The notes below the pieces were generated by a model. It was given only the letters and a program-made list of their open reading frames with translations. It was not told the origin of the DNA and made no database searches. The translations under genes and the position numbers were made by a program. From contig JAWQJJ010000012.1 of assembly GCA_033485155.1 (NCBI GenBank), positions 1 to 38,566 of the forward strand: a DNA stretch of 38,566 nt, given 5' to 3'. Positions 7,548-16,135 of the stretch are shown here, piece by piece; position 1 is the first letter of the stretch, and every line of letters starts with the position of its first letter. The DNA is from Methanomassiliicoccus sp. (GTDB lineage Archaea > Thermoplasmatota > Thermoplasmata > Methanomassiliicoccales > Methanomassiliicoccaceae).

Positions 7548-8894
7548 ATGACCGACGTGACCGGGCTATCGAATGTAGAGATAAGGAGTAAACCGTTCTA
7601 CAGACTGCTCTTCATTTCGGGAGCGATAGGTCTGCTGGGAGCGCTAATGACTGTCGCCTTCTTCGTGGTGATGGAGTCTGGCATTTTCGTCATATGGGAA
7701 GGTCTGCCGGGCTTGCTCGGTCTGGGGGAGGGGACAGAATCGGCGGCGTTCACCATCACCTTCTGCCTACTGGGCGGCCTTCTGGTGGGCCTGATCACCA
7801 AGTATACAAGGGTCAGGCCGGCGCTGCTGGCGGAGGAACTCGAGGAGTTCGTGGAAAGCGGAAGGCTCCCTCCTCGCAACGGGATGGTTGGCCTGGTCCG
7901 GGGCCTGGTGGGCCTGGTCTTCGGCGGTTCCATCGGGCCGGAGGGCCCGCTTACCGGCGGGTGCGGTTCCCTGGGCACCTGGATCGCCGACCGGTTGAAG
8001 GTCCCCAAGCCAGCGGTCGGTGTCTTCACCCTGTCAGGCATCAGCGGGATGTTCGGGTCCTTCCTCGGCTCGCCGTTCGGTTTCGCCATGTTCACCATCG
8101 AAGCGGGAATGGAAAAGCAGAAGTTGAGCTGGAAGGCCCTCCTACCCAGCATCATTGCCTCCTCGGTGGGATACACCGTCTTCTTCGCGCTGACCGGCTA
8201 CGTCTTCGGCGGCAACTACAATTTCCCAGCGTACGATGGCTGGAACCTAATCGACCTGGCGTATGCGGTCATGCTCGGACTGGTGGGCGGCCTGGTGGGC
8301 CTGTTGTTCATTCGCTCGTTCAGAACGATAAGACGATGGTCGGGGCGGTGGTCGTCCCGTCCGGTCGAGCTGGCGATGCTTGCCGGACTTATCCTCGGCC
8401 TAGTCGGGGCGGCTTTTCCCGTCCTCCTGTTCTCCGGAGATAAGCAGATCCAGACGATCATCGATGATGCTATCGGGCTCGGGTTCCTGATGCTACTGGC
8501 ACTGACCCTGATGAAGGTGCTGCTGACGGTGGTGTGCCTGGCCCTGGGTTGGTCCGGGGGATATATCTTCCCATCGTTCTTTATCGGCACCGCCATGGGG
8601 CTGGCCATGCATCAGCTACTGCCGTTCATACCGGAGATCGTATGCATCGTGTGTGTGATGTCCGGAGTGTCGGTGGCACTATTGAAATCGCCCATCGCTC
8701 TCGCTCTCATCATTCAAGCCCTCTTCGATGTTCGCCTGGCCCCGGTCATCGCCATCTCCATCGTCGCCGCCTTCCTGCTGACCTGCAAGACCGATCTGGT
8801 ACCCTCGGACCGGCGGCGGACCACCGGTACTGGCACGCCGACAGAGGCCTTACCGTTCACACCCGATGGTGCTCCATCCTCACCGAGGCCATAG
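7548..8894 (+). CDS. CLC-family chloride channel or H+/anion antiporter
   Basis: The protein has 448 residues from the ATG at 7548. An upstream in-frame ATG at 7455 would add 31 residues that do not look like a conserved N-terminus. A TATA-like ATTATATC lies about 48 bases before 7548. The CLC signature regions are present: GPEGP (equivalent to GREGP, keeping the gating glutamate) followed by LTGG in the 7930-7960 region, and GGYIFPS (GxFxP) near 8550-8575. About ten or more hydrophobic helices are visible. No CBS domains follow, as in many prokaryotic CLCs. It would move chloride or another anion across the cell membrane. Its 3' end overlaps the end of the convergent methyltransferase gene by 38 bases. 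Confidence 0.88.
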   Translation: MTDVTGLSNVEIRSKPFYRLLFISGAIGLLGALMTVAFFVVMESGIFVIWEGLPGLLGLGEGTESAAFTITFCLLGGLLVGLITKYTRVRPALLAEELEEFVESGRLPPRNGMVGLVRGLVGLVFGGSIGPEGPLTGGCGSLGTWIADRLKVPKPAVGVFTLSGISGMFGSFLGSPFGFAMFTIEAGMEKQKLSWKALLPSIIASSVGYTVFFALTGYVFGGNYNFPAYDGWNLIDLAYAVMLGLVGGLVGLLFIRSFRTIRRWSGRWSSRPVELAMLAGLILGLVGAAFPVLLFSGDKQIQTIIDDAIGLGFLMLLALTLMKVLLTVVCLALGWSGGYIFPSFFIGTAMGLAMHQLLPFIPEIVCIVCVMSGVSVALLKSPIALALIIQALFDVRLAPVIAISIVAAFLLTCKTDLVPSDRRRTTGTGTPTEALPFTPDGAPSSPRP

Positions 8895-9879
8895 CTTTCA
8901 TGTTGGCCAGAGGGGTCTCGGGGGCGAACCCACATCCCGGAGCCAGAATGTCCGTACCGGCCTCGATGCATTCCTTGCACGCCTCCACCACGTATTCAGG
9001 GGAGCGGAACAGGAGGGTATCGGTCGGAGACACGTTGCCCACTGCGGCCACCTTCCCTCCGAGCAGCCGCTTGACCGAGCGCATGTCCATGCCCTGGTCC
9101 ACGCTAATGCCGTCAGCTCCGGTGCTCTTCATCAGCTGAAGGTTCTCCGCGGTATTCCCGCAGATATGCAGTATGCTCTTCGCTCCGGCGTCTCGGACCA
9201 CCTGGACCAGCCTCTTGGTGTAGGGCTGGGCGAACTCCTCATACTGGTCCGGCCCCAGAAGGTCCCCGCTAGCGGTGGCGTCCACCAGGACGACCACGTC
9301 GGCCCCGGCGCTAACCGCTTCCTGAGCATACTCGACGTTCCATCGGAAGGCTTTGTCCAGGACTACCTTGAGGTAGCCGGGGTCGAGCATGAGGTCCATA
9401 AGGGCGCTCTCCTCCCCCCGAAGCTGGCAGGCCAGGGTGAAGGATGATATCACCCCACACAGCACGGGGGAGACCAACCCAAGCCGCTTCCTGAGCAGAG
9501 AGACCGCCTCCAACACGACCGGCGCCCGCCCGTTCCGGCGGGGGTCCGGTATGGAGACAATGTCCGCCAGGTCCCTCGAGGTCACCGGCCGTCCGGTGAT
9601 AGCTGGCTGACGGCGGTCCGTTTCATGCGAGGTCACCGCCCCGAACGCCGAAGCGTCGACCGCCGCATCGAACGGCACCCGGCAACCTTCCAGGCCAGCA
9701 ACGGTATGGGCCGCGAGAGCCAGCTCGAACATGAGCCGCGGATCGGCATTGGCCTGCGGCCAGAACGCCCCCGAGGCCTTCATGAGATCCACGGTCCCGG
9801 TCTGGGTGGGAGAGACCACTGGCACCCGGTCCACCGGCTCCCTGGCCAGCACGCTTAGGAGACGCTCTCTCTCGTCCAT
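8857..9879 (-). CDS. MtaA/MtbA-like methylcobamide:CoM methyltransferase (uroporphyrinogen decarboxylase fold)
   Basis: The protein has 340 residues and the full URO-D fold of the MtaA/CmuA family. The zinc ligands of methylcobamide:coenzyme M methyltransferases are in place: His238 and Cys240 in LHICGNT, and Cys316 in APGCGFAPETP. In methanogens such enzymes transfer the methyl group from a corrinoid protein (methanol-, methylamine- or methylsulfide-derived) to coenzyme M in the cytoplasm, the last step before methane formation. No corrinoid protein or substrate-specific MtaB/MttB is nearby, so its partner is unknown. It lies 44 bases after the membrane regulator gene on the same strand and may be co-transcribed. 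A weak TATA-like CTTTTAG is near 9925. Confidence 0.85.
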   Translation of the reverse strand: MDERERLLSVLAREPVDRVPVVSPTQTGTVDLMKASGAFWPQANADPRLMFELALAAHTVAGLEGCRVPFDAAVDASAFGAVTSHETDRRQPAITGRPVTSRDLADIVSIPDPRRNGRAPVVLEAVSLLRKRLGLVSPVLCGVISSFTLACQLRGEESALMDLMLDPGYLKVVLDKAFRWNVEYAQEAVSAGADVVVLVDATASGDLLGPDQYEEFAQPYTKRLVQVVRDAGAKSILHICGNTAENLQLMKSTGADGISVDQGMDMRSVKRLLGGKVAAVGNVSPTDTLLFRSPEYVVEACKECIEAGTDILAPGCGFAPETPLANMKAMASVRMEHHRV

Positions 9880-9923
9880 GGTACGGCCATGGTCCGACCA
9901 CGGCTTGAACCTTTACCCGAGAC

Positions 9924-10577
9924 CTAAAAGCCCGGGCCGGCTTCCCGGTCCGATGGGCTCTCCCCTCCCCGTTGCGCCGGTCGCCGGTACTGCCGCCAGG
10001 CCATGATCGCCAGGGCGGCCGTGCCCAGCCCCAGAGTGAGAAGAGGTATCGTGGTGTCCACGCCCTTCGCCGGAGCGTTCGGGACTAGATCGGTGTCCCC
10101 TGGGCCGTTATCGTTTACGTATGAGGTCTTCTCGGTACTTCCGCCGGCGACGCCCGGTGGGCCGGAAGCGACGTAGACCAGGACCACCATGGCCAGCACG
10201 CAGATGAGGGCCGATGAGATGAGGATGACGATCTTCGTCCTGTCATTTGGGTCGAGGATGTCCCGGGACTTCCAGGTCAGGGCGTAGTAAACAAAGCCGT
10301 GGTCCTCGGTACGGATCACGAAGCCTCCTTCCTCCAGCTTCTTGAGGTGGCGATGGACCGCGGCCTTGTCGATGGCCAGCAGGTCGGCAAGCTGGGAGAC
10401 CGTCCGGCGGTTGGACCGGAGGTTCTTGAGGATGTCCAGCCGGGTGTCCGAGGCCAGAGCGAACAGGGACCGCTTGTCGAGCTCCACTTTCATGGCGATA
10501 TCGCCCCCCGAGAGCGCTTCCGGGGCCTTGAAACCTGCCGCCTCAGAGGGGCACGGCGATACCGTCGTCGATGCCAT
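9924..10577 (-). CDS. Membrane-tethered ArsR-type winged-helix regulator
   Basis: The protein has 217 residues. Residues about 30-105 form an ArsR/HTH_20 winged helix (FALASDTRLDILKNL, TVSQLADLLAIDKAAVHRHLKKLEEGGFV, then a wing with FVYYALT). A hydrophobic helix follows at about 117-139, then a 40-residue Gly/Asp/Pro-rich loop that is probably outside the cell, and a second helix at about 175-194. The DNA-binding domain would be cytoplasmic and anchored to the membrane. The ATG at 10577 has GGAGG 7 bases upstream. It lies inside the end of the beta-propeller gene (35-base overlap), so the two are translationally coupled. A shorter start at 10493 is possible. The ligand and targets are unknown. 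Confidence 0.85.
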   Translation of the reverse strand: MASTTVSPCPSEAAGFKAPEALSGGDIAMKVELDKRSLFALASDTRLDILKNLRSNRRTVSQLADLLAIDKAAVHRHLKKLEEGGFVIRTEDHGFVYYALTWKSRDILDPNDRTKIVILISSALICVLAMVVLVYVASGPPGVAGGSTEKTSYVNDNGPGDTDLVPNAPAKGVDTTIPLLTLGLGTAALAIMAWRQYRRPAQRGGESPSDREAGPGF

Positions 10578-12300
10578 AGTAAGTCCTCCCGTCGCCGTAG
10601 GTAATAGAACCGAGGGGCTCCAGGGTGCCCAAGGAGCTGGCCTTCACCATGGTGTCCGATATGGTGAACAGGACCTCGCCGATGTATAGGGAGCGGTCAA
10701 CGGTGGCGTTCTCATGCATCACGCTTCCCACCTCGATCACACCGTCGTTGCTTAGTTCGAGGACTACGGCGGCCGAGGACGGCAAGTGGTACGAACCGTC
10801 GGTTCCGTAACCCGACCCATAGTAGGTCACGGGTATCGCCAGAATCCCCTTTCCAGAGATATAGGTAACCGCCCTGTGATCATATTGGGCAGGGGAGGAG
10901 GAGAAGCCGTTCACCACGAAGCTGCCAACCTCAATCATGTTCTCGGGGTTGGTCACGTTGAACAGCGAGACCTTCACCGAGCCGTTCTCGAAACCGATGC
11001 CCATGAGCCCGGCATCGACCATCTGCAGGTAGTTGGAGGCGCCGGGGACCTTCAGCTGGCCCAGAACCGCCGGGGTATCGGTGGAAAGGTCGATGACGAA
11101 CAGGGGGTCGACCTGATAGTAGGTGACCAGATAGAGCCGTTCCCCCATGAATCGGCAGGAGTATATGCTCTCCCCCGGCGCGATCCCGGTGACCGAGCCG
11201 ACCTCCCGGAGGTCGAGATCTAGCACGTGGACCTCGTTCGAAGGATTGGTCCATCCGACGGTGGTGGCGATCCTGAGCCGCCCTTCCCGCTCATCTAGGG
11301 CGAACTGATTGATAGGCCGGCCGGTGATTGAGCCCTGCGCTTGGAGCGTCATATCGGTCCCGTCAACGGCGATGCGATAGATCGAGGTGGTGAGCTCCGA
11401 GGAGGTGCTGACCACGGTGCTGTCCCAAAGCTGCATGGTGAGGTACAACGCGGTGGGGGACATGTAGATCACCGAGGTGGAACCGGTCAGGGCGGTGAGG
11501 TCCCCGACCCGGCCAGAGGAGGTGTCGAACGCCAGGAGATTGACGAAGCTGGAGACCTCGGGCATTGCCGGATCATAGCTTACCTCGGTGGCGGCGATGT
11601 CCTTGTTGCTCCCGTTGACCATAAGCTCGGGAAGACCGACCTGGCCGTCGCTGTACGACCACACACTGTGCTCGGTGACCAAATAGAGGGTGGTGCCGAT
11701 CATCCTTGAGGTGACCTGGTAACCGGTCATGCCTGCCGATTGTTGGAGCGTTGGAGCGGACGGATCTGAGACATCGTAGACTTTGACGCAGGTCCGCTGC
11801 ACGTATCCGTCCGGGACCATGATGTCGTACATCGCCGCCTTGCCGGCACCAGCGTTCATTGATGGGTTGTACTCATAGTAGATTACCACCAGGCGCTGAT
11901 CGCTAAGGTACAGGCCTTCCACTGACGAGCGGTCGGCCGGGCCGATGTCGATGGTGGTGACGTTGATCATGGGCGGACCGGCCCTGATGATGTGCACCTT
12001 TCCGCCGTCGCCGAGGTATATGTGCGTCCCGTCGGTCTTCACCCTATCGCTCTCGTCCACCCCCTGGACCTGGACATTGGTGCTCGAATACGAGGCGTCC
12101 TCGATCGTGCTGACCATAGCCCCGCCCTTGTTCGAAGAGCCTTTGCCATGCTCCATTATGAACATACGAAGGTCAAGGTCCGAACTGAACTTGGTAAACA
12201 TGCTGGTCTCCACATGCTCGGTCGTGGCGATCGTCGCCAGGGATGCTACCATCGCTCCCACTAATAGCAAGACCCAAAGGGCGGGCAGGGCTCTCATCAC
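10543..12300 (-). CDS. Secreted beta-propeller protein (Beta_propel / COG4880 family)
   Basis: The protein has 585 residues. It starts with a signal or anchor helix (residues 3-26, LPALWVLLLVGAMVASLAT). Then comes the family signature TNVQVQGVDESDRVKTDG (about 74-91), followed by repeated propeller blades with VKVYDVSDPSAPTL, VNLLAFDTSSG, HVLDLDL and LFVIDLSTDTP. There are many NxT/NxS sites, consistent with an extracellular, glycosylated domain. The family is common in Archaea, and its function is not established. The start is GTG at 12300 or ATG at 12297, with a TATA box 26-29 bases upstream, so the message is probably leaderless. It overlaps the downstream membrane regulator gene, suggesting that the two act together. 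Confidence 0.85.
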   Translation of the reverse strand: MMRALPALWVLLLVGAMVASLATIATTEHVETSMFTKFSSDLDLRMFIMEHGKGSSNKGGAMVSTIEDASYSSTNVQVQGVDESDRVKTDGTHIYLGDGGKVHIIRAGPPMINVTTIDIGPADRSSVEGLYLSDQRLVVIYYEYNPSMNAGAGKAAMYDIMVPDGYVQRTCVKVYDVSDPSAPTLQQSAGMTGYQVTSRMIGTTLYLVTEHSVWSYSDGQVGLPELMVNGSNKDIAATEVSYDPAMPEVSSFVNLLAFDTSSGRVGDLTALTGSTSVIYMSPTALYLTMQLWDSTVVSTSSELTTSIYRIAVDGTDMTLQAQGSITGRPINQFALDEREGRLRIATTVGWTNPSNEVHVLDLDLREVGSVTGIAPGESIYSCRFMGERLYLVTYYQVDPLFVIDLSTDTPAVLGQLKVPGASNYLQMVDAGLMGIGFENGSVKVSLFNVTNPENMIEVGSFVVNGFSSSPAQYDHRAVTYISGKGILAIPVTYYGSGYGTDGSYHLPSSAAVVLELSNDGVIEVGSVMHENATVDRSLYIGEVLFTISDTMVKASSLGTLEPLGSITYGDGRTYYGIDDGIAVPL

Positions 12301-12320
12301 CCCTGCATCGGCCCGGGGGG

Positions 12321-12330
12321 CTCATATAAC
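12321..12330 (-). promoter_or_regulatory. TATA box of the beta-propeller/regulator operon
   Basis: The minus strand reads GTTATATGAG, centred about 26-29 bases before the GTG/ATG starts at 12300 and 12297. This is the spacing expected for a leaderless transcript. Confidence 0.55.
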
Positions 12331-12382
12331 CGCCTTTGCCGTTGACCGGTCGGTCAACGACCCTCAGCGGCCGGACCTTGTC

Positions 12383-12994
12383 TCACAATCTTGGCCTGCG
12401 GCTCACGAAGGGATCGTTTTCCACTAGGAAGCGCCATGGCCAGGCAGCGGCATCTCCAGCATAGTCCACCCCCACCCGGGGCGCAGCAACCACCCGTCCC
12501 TCGACCCCGCCGTCCTCGAGGTACAGAACATCCCCGCAAGCGTCGGCTCCGTTGAGGCTGCGGTCGATGGCGAAGGCGATGCATAGCTTGGACGGGCCGT
12601 TGCACAGCTGCCTTAGAGAACGCTCGTCAGTGACCTCCAGTCCCCTCCGGTGGGCCATAAGGTCCACCCCATCAATCGGACGCACCGCCCGCACGAAGAC
12701 CCCCTGGGGGTCGCCCTCCCTGCTGCATGTGATGTTGAAGCAGAGGTACTTGCCGTAAATGGAGTAGATGTAAGCATGGCAGGACGGGCCCCATAGGACC
12801 TCGTTGCGGACTGTCCTTCGGCCACCGTAGGTGTGGGAGGCAGGGTCGTTGACCCCCGAATATGCCTCGGCCTCCACGATCGTCCCTGACACCGTACCCT
12901 CGTCCGAGGCACGCACCAGCACCTTGCCCACGATGTCCCTTGCCACCTCCACTGCGGGGCGACCGAAGAACTCCCTCCCCAGTTTCCGGTCCAT
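12383..12994 (-). CDS. 3-methyladenine DNA glycosylase (AAG/MPG family)
   Basis: The protein has 203 residues, the usual length for the family. Motifs in order are FFGRPAVEVARDIVGKVLV, the catalytic-site strand TIVEAEAYSGVNDPASH (with the catalytic glutamate), RTVRNEVLWG, YGKYLCFNITC, and CNGPSKLCIAF. The enzyme flips out and removes alkylated or deaminated purines (3-methyladenine, hypoxanthine, ethenoadenine) to begin base excision repair. The ATG at 12994 is the only reasonable start. A TATA-like CTATAAAT lies near 13067 on the minus strand. It appears monocistronic. Confidence 0.93.
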   Translation of the reverse strand: MDRKLGREFFGRPAVEVARDIVGKVLVRASDEGTVSGTIVEAEAYSGVNDPASHTYGGRRTVRNEVLWGPSCHAYIYSIYGKYLCFNITCSREGDPQGVFVRAVRPIDGVDLMAHRRGLEVTDERSLRQLCNGPSKLCIAFAIDRSLNGADACGDVLYLEDGGVEGRVVAAPRVGVDYAGDAAAWPWRFLVENDPFVSRRPRL

Positions 12995-13088
12995 GCAGGG
13001 AGATGGAGGCCCCCCATCTTAATGTCACGTCTTGACGGCCAGGGCGTGCCAGACAACAGGATCATTTATAGATACCCAGCCTGAAAGG

Positions 13089-13096
13089 TTTATATC
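13089..13096 (+). promoter_or_regulatory. TATA box for membrane protein gene with TTG start
   Basis: TTTATATC lies 11 bases before an ATG at 13100. That is too close for the ATG to be transcribed, since the transcript should begin near 13118. This argues that translation starts further in, at the TTG at 13184, which has a GAGGGTGATC ribosome-binding site. Confidence 0.6.
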
Positions 13097-13183
13097 TCGA
13101 TGACATCTCATCAGCGCCCTCAGGATGGGAGATGCTACTATCAGGCATATCACAGCCAGCTCGCAATCCTTGAGGGTGATCGG

Positions 13184-13783
13184 TTGATCGAGATCGCGCT
13201 CATAACCTTCCTCTACGCCTTCCTCGGCGGTTCGATCAAGTTCATAGATCAGGCTTACGATGAGAAGGCTTTCTCGGTGCGGGCGGCCAATGTCGTCGCG
13301 GTGATGTCCGGCCTGGTGATGGGATATCTGATGGCAGTGGACAGCCCGTTCTCGACGGCGTTCTATTCTGCCATGCTGATCTCCCTGGTCATGGCTAGGA
13401 AGATCGACAACCGGGCGTTCGCCTTGGGCACCGTCCTGGCGGTGGCATCTCTGCTGGCGTTCTATCCCAGTAGCAACGTCCAGTGGGCGCTGTGGCCCAT
13501 CATGGCATTCCTGGTGGCCGGCTTCGTGGACGAGGTTGCCGACGGGATGGTTGACAAGTACGGCATCCAGGGAGGGCTGCAAATGTTCCTCAACTACCGC
13601 CCCTTCAGCGACATTGCCCTCTTTGTCATGATCCTGGCGGGAGCCTTCTCGTGGCTTTACCTGCTGCCATACTTCGGCTTCACCTTCTCCTACCTGCTGG
13701 TGGAGAGGTACTCGGAGAAGGAGCTCTCCTTCACCAACGGCGTGGTATGGATCAAACAGCGGGTGCTCCGGAGGGTCAACTGA
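13184..13783 (+). CDS. Multi-pass membrane protein of unknown function
   Basis: The protein has 199 residues from the TTG at 13184, chosen because GAGGGTGATC, close to the anti-Shine-Dalgarno complement, lies just upstream and because the TATA box at 13089-13096 rules out the ATG at 13100. Hydrophobic segments lie at about residues 2-18, 36-51, 57-72, 77-93, 98-115 and 145-165. Acidic and basic residues between them (EVADGMVDKYGIQGG) do not match a known transporter motif. A basic C-terminal tail (IKQRVLRRVN) probably lies in the cytoplasm. I do not recognise the family. Confidence 0.75.
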   Translation: MIEIALITFLYAFLGGSIKFIDQAYDEKAFSVRAANVVAVMSGLVMGYLMAVDSPFSTAFYSAMLISLVMARKIDNRAFALGTVLAVASLLAFYPSSNVQWALWPIMAFLVAGFVDEVADGMVDKYGIQGGLQMFLNYRPFSDIALFVMILAGAFSWLYLLPYFGFTFSYLLVERYSEKELSFTNGVVWIKQRVLRRVN

Positions 13784-13811
13784 AGCCTAAAAGGACGTTC
13801 GGACCCATGCC

Positions 13812-13821
13812 AATATTTAAA
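13812..13821 (+). promoter_or_regulatory. TATA box of a leaderless gene
   Basis: AATATTTAAA is centred 28 bases before the ATG at 13845. The sequence between has no Shine-Dalgarno site, so a leaderless start fits. Confidence 0.55.
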
Positions 13822-13844
13822 AGGCGGTCGGGAATGTCGGAAAT

Positions 13845-14159
13845 ATGTCGTACTCCAAGGGTGGCAAGTCCGCCTTCAATCTGAAGGTGATATACAACAA
13901 GTGGAGGATGGCCTCCCTTGGCCTGGCCCTGGCTGGGCTGATGACTTTCCTCTTCGCCTTGGGGATGGGGGGACCTACCGTACTGTTGATGGTCCTTTCT
14001 CTTGCATTCCTATGGGCCGGAGTGGTGGTCGCCCACAGGTATGTTAGGATCGAGGAGGGGAAGCCTTTCGAGACCGTGGCCAAGGTCTCCTACTTCATCA
14101 ACCTCATCTTGGCCCTCATCCTGTCGGTGCTCACCGCCATCACCGCCCTCAGCAGCTAG
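13845..14159 (+). CDS. Small three-helix membrane protein
   Basis: The protein has 104 residues and three hydrophobic segments (about 23-42, 45-63 and 82-102), separated by basic loops. No known domain is visible. The N-terminus (MSYSKGGKSAFNLKVIYNKWR) is basic and likely cytoplasmic. It is convergent with the small gene that ends at 14171. Confidence 0.65.
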   Translation: MSYSKGGKSAFNLKVIYNKWRMASLGLALAGLMTFLFALGMGGPTVLLMVLSLAFLWAGVVVAHRYVRIEEGKPFETVAKVSYFINLILALILSVLTAITALSS

Positions 14160-14170
14160 GATTGAGCCCA

Positions 14171-14419
14171 TCATTTCTTTGAGACCTGGCAGGCCTGACA
14201 GGAGTCCCCCGCCCGGAGATAGAGGTACAGCGCGAGCATGGCCACGAAGACCCCCACGATCACCGCCGCGCCCCCCGCCACCGTGGCAAAGCCCACCAGG
14301 GTGGGTATGATGAGCATCATGATAACGGTCATCAATGCCAGGGCCAGGGTCGCGATGAACAAGGGGTAGCGGCCGGGGATGATGGCTCCGCAGGTCCGGC
14401 ATTTCAAAGTCATCGCCAT
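14171..14419 (-). CDS. Small CxxC membrane protein
   Basis: The protein has 82 residues. Cysteine pairs lie at each end, CRTCG near residue 7 and CQAC near residue 74, with two hydrophobic helices between (about 18-38 and 43-66). The two CxxC pairs could come together on the same side of the membrane to bind zinc, since an even number of helices separates them. The ATG at 14419 or a second ATG at 14413 could be the start. A weak TATA-like sequence lies near 14452. The function is unknown. Confidence 0.6.
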   Translation of the reverse strand: MAMTLKCRTCGAIIPGRYPLFIATLALALMTVIMMLIIPTLVGFATVAGGAAVIVGVFVAMLALYLYLRAGDSCQACQVSKK

Positions 14420-14596
14420 GTTCGGCTTCTATGTCATCGTCCCCCGGATAATGTTTTGTAACGCTCCCGCGGCCGGATGACTCCGCTTACTGGGTCGGGG
14501 TAGGATGCGTCGGACCGCCGCCGAACGGCCTCGGGCGATCGCATTATCATGAGGCCGGAGCAGGTATAGAGTAGCGGGAGCTGCCAATCGTATAGC

Positions 14597-16090
14597 GTGA
14601 GCGCGGAGCAGAAGGCTGACGGCCGGTCCCCGGACCATCGGGCCACCTCCGGCAAGCTCGGGACCTTCGACGTGACCAGCCTGGTGGTGGGCTCCATCAT
14701 CGGAGCGGACATCTATGTAGCTACGGCCATCAGCTCCCGCCTGGTGGGACCAGCTTCTCTCGTGATATGGATTGCGGCCGGCATGATGGCCCTGATCATC
14801 GCCATATCCTTCGCCTACTGTGTGATGGCCCTGCCCCGAGTTGGAGGGCCGTACGCCTTCGTCACCGCGGTGTCCTCGCCCTTCCCGGGGTTCATGATCG
14901 GGTGGGCCCTCCTCCTGGCGGAGTGGCTCTCCCTGGCAGTGTTCCCCGTGGCCTTCGCCCAGTACTTCATCGCCTTGGTCCCCGGCGTAGGTACCCTGGG
15001 TCAGGTGATGCTCAAAGCCCTTTTCATCGTCATCATCGTCGTCACCAACGTCGTGGGGATAAAGACGGCCGGGAGATCCAATGATGCCTTGACCCTGATC
15101 AAGTTGAGCCCCTTGGTGCTGATCATCTTCGGCGGCCTGGCGTTCATGGGAGCCGACCCCGCAACGGTCGCCAATAACCTCAGCCCCTTCCTCACCGGGG
15201 GGTTAGCGCAACTCGGCCAAGCCCTGGTTCTGATATTCTGGGCGTATGCGGGGTTCGAGCTCAGCACCTTGCCGACCGACGAGGTCGACCAGCCGGAGAG
15301 GACCGTTCCCAAGGCCATCGTGGCCGGGATGCTCATCGTGATGAGCTTCTATCTCCTGACCAATCTTGTGGTGGTGGCGTCCCTGCCGCAATCCGTTCTC
15401 AAGGCTTCTTCATCCCCCCTGCTGGACGCCACTCGCTCGATCTTCTCCATCGCCGGCAATGGGGCCAGCGGACTGGTGCTCTTCGTAGGGGTGGGGGCCC
15501 TGCTGTCGATAATGGGCGCCGATGAGTCGGGGACCCTGGGGACGTCCAGGTTGGCCTACGCCATGTCCCTGGACGGCCTTTTACCCCACCAGCTGGCTCG
15601 AAAGCACCGTCGGTTCCACACGCCGTACCTCGCGATCATCGCGCTCAGCCTTACCGCCTTCGTCGCCTCCCTGGTCGGAGGCCTGTCCACCCTGATCAAC
15701 GCGGCGGTCTTCCTGCTCGCCCTGGTCTATCTGGCGACCTGCATATCGGCGATCTTCCTGCTTAGGAAGGACCGTAAGTTGGCCAGTAGGCTGAGGGGAC
15801 GGAGGGTCATTCCCCTGGCAGGAGCGGGGTTCTCCATCCTCCTTCTAGTGCTGGTCGATCCCCTGCTGTGGCTGGTCGGACTGGCGCTCCTGGCGGTGGG
15901 CGTTCCGATCTACATTTACTTCTCGCCTCGCCAGGAGCTTAAGGAGATGCGCGAGGCGTTCTACTCGCCGGAGAGCATGAGAGCGAGGATGCGCCATGAG
16001 AGCCGGCGGTTCCTGGCTCTCCCGGTGCATCTGACCCGTCACCTCTACGACTCCCTCCAGACCCGCCGGCGGATCAGGAAGGGACGGTAA
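14597..16090 (+). CDS. APC-superfamily amino acid permease
   Basis: The protein has 497 residues, with twelve or so hydrophobic helices. The first helix carries the substrate-loop pattern of the APC fold (LVVGSIIGADIYVA), and helix 6 contains FWAYAGFELSTLPTDEVDQPERTVPKAI, a hallmark of amino acid/polyamine permeases. A basic cytoplasmic tail of about 70 residues (RQELKEMREAFYSPESMRAR...) follows. It would import or exchange an amino acid, but the substrate cannot be predicted. The start is GTG at 14597, with TATA-like GGTATAGAG about 27 bases before it, so it may be leaderless. It lies 45 bases before the Fpg gene on the same strand and could be co-transcribed with it. Confidence 0.88.
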   Translation: MSAEQKADGRSPDHRATSGKLGTFDVTSLVVGSIIGADIYVATAISSRLVGPASLVIWIAAGMMALIIAISFAYCVMALPRVGGPYAFVTAVSSPFPGFMIGWALLLAEWLSLAVFPVAFAQYFIALVPGVGTLGQVMLKALFIVIIVVTNVVGIKTAGRSNDALTLIKLSPLVLIIFGGLAFMGADPATVANNLSPFLTGGLAQLGQALVLIFWAYAGFELSTLPTDEVDQPERTVPKAIVAGMLIVMSFYLLTNLVVVASLPQSVLKASSSPLLDATRSIFSIAGNGASGLVLFVGVGALLSIMGADESGTLGTSRLAYAMSLDGLLPHQLARKHRRFHTPYLAIIALSLTAFVASLVGGLSTLINAAVFLLALVYLATCISAIFLLRKDRKLASRLRGRRVIPLAGAGFSILLLVLVDPLLWLVGLALLAVGVPIYIYFSPRQELKEMREAFYSPESMRARMRHESRRFLALPVHLTRHLYDSLQTRRRIRKGR

Positions 16091-16135
16091 TGGCCGGAGG
16101 ATACGATTTGTAGGGCCTCGTCCATCTCGGACCGT

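Noticed and set aside
7930-7960. Loss of the gating glutamate in the CLC protein
   Set aside because: On first alignment GSIGP seemed to replace GREGP, but the better alignment pairs GPEGP with GREGP, so the glutamate is present.
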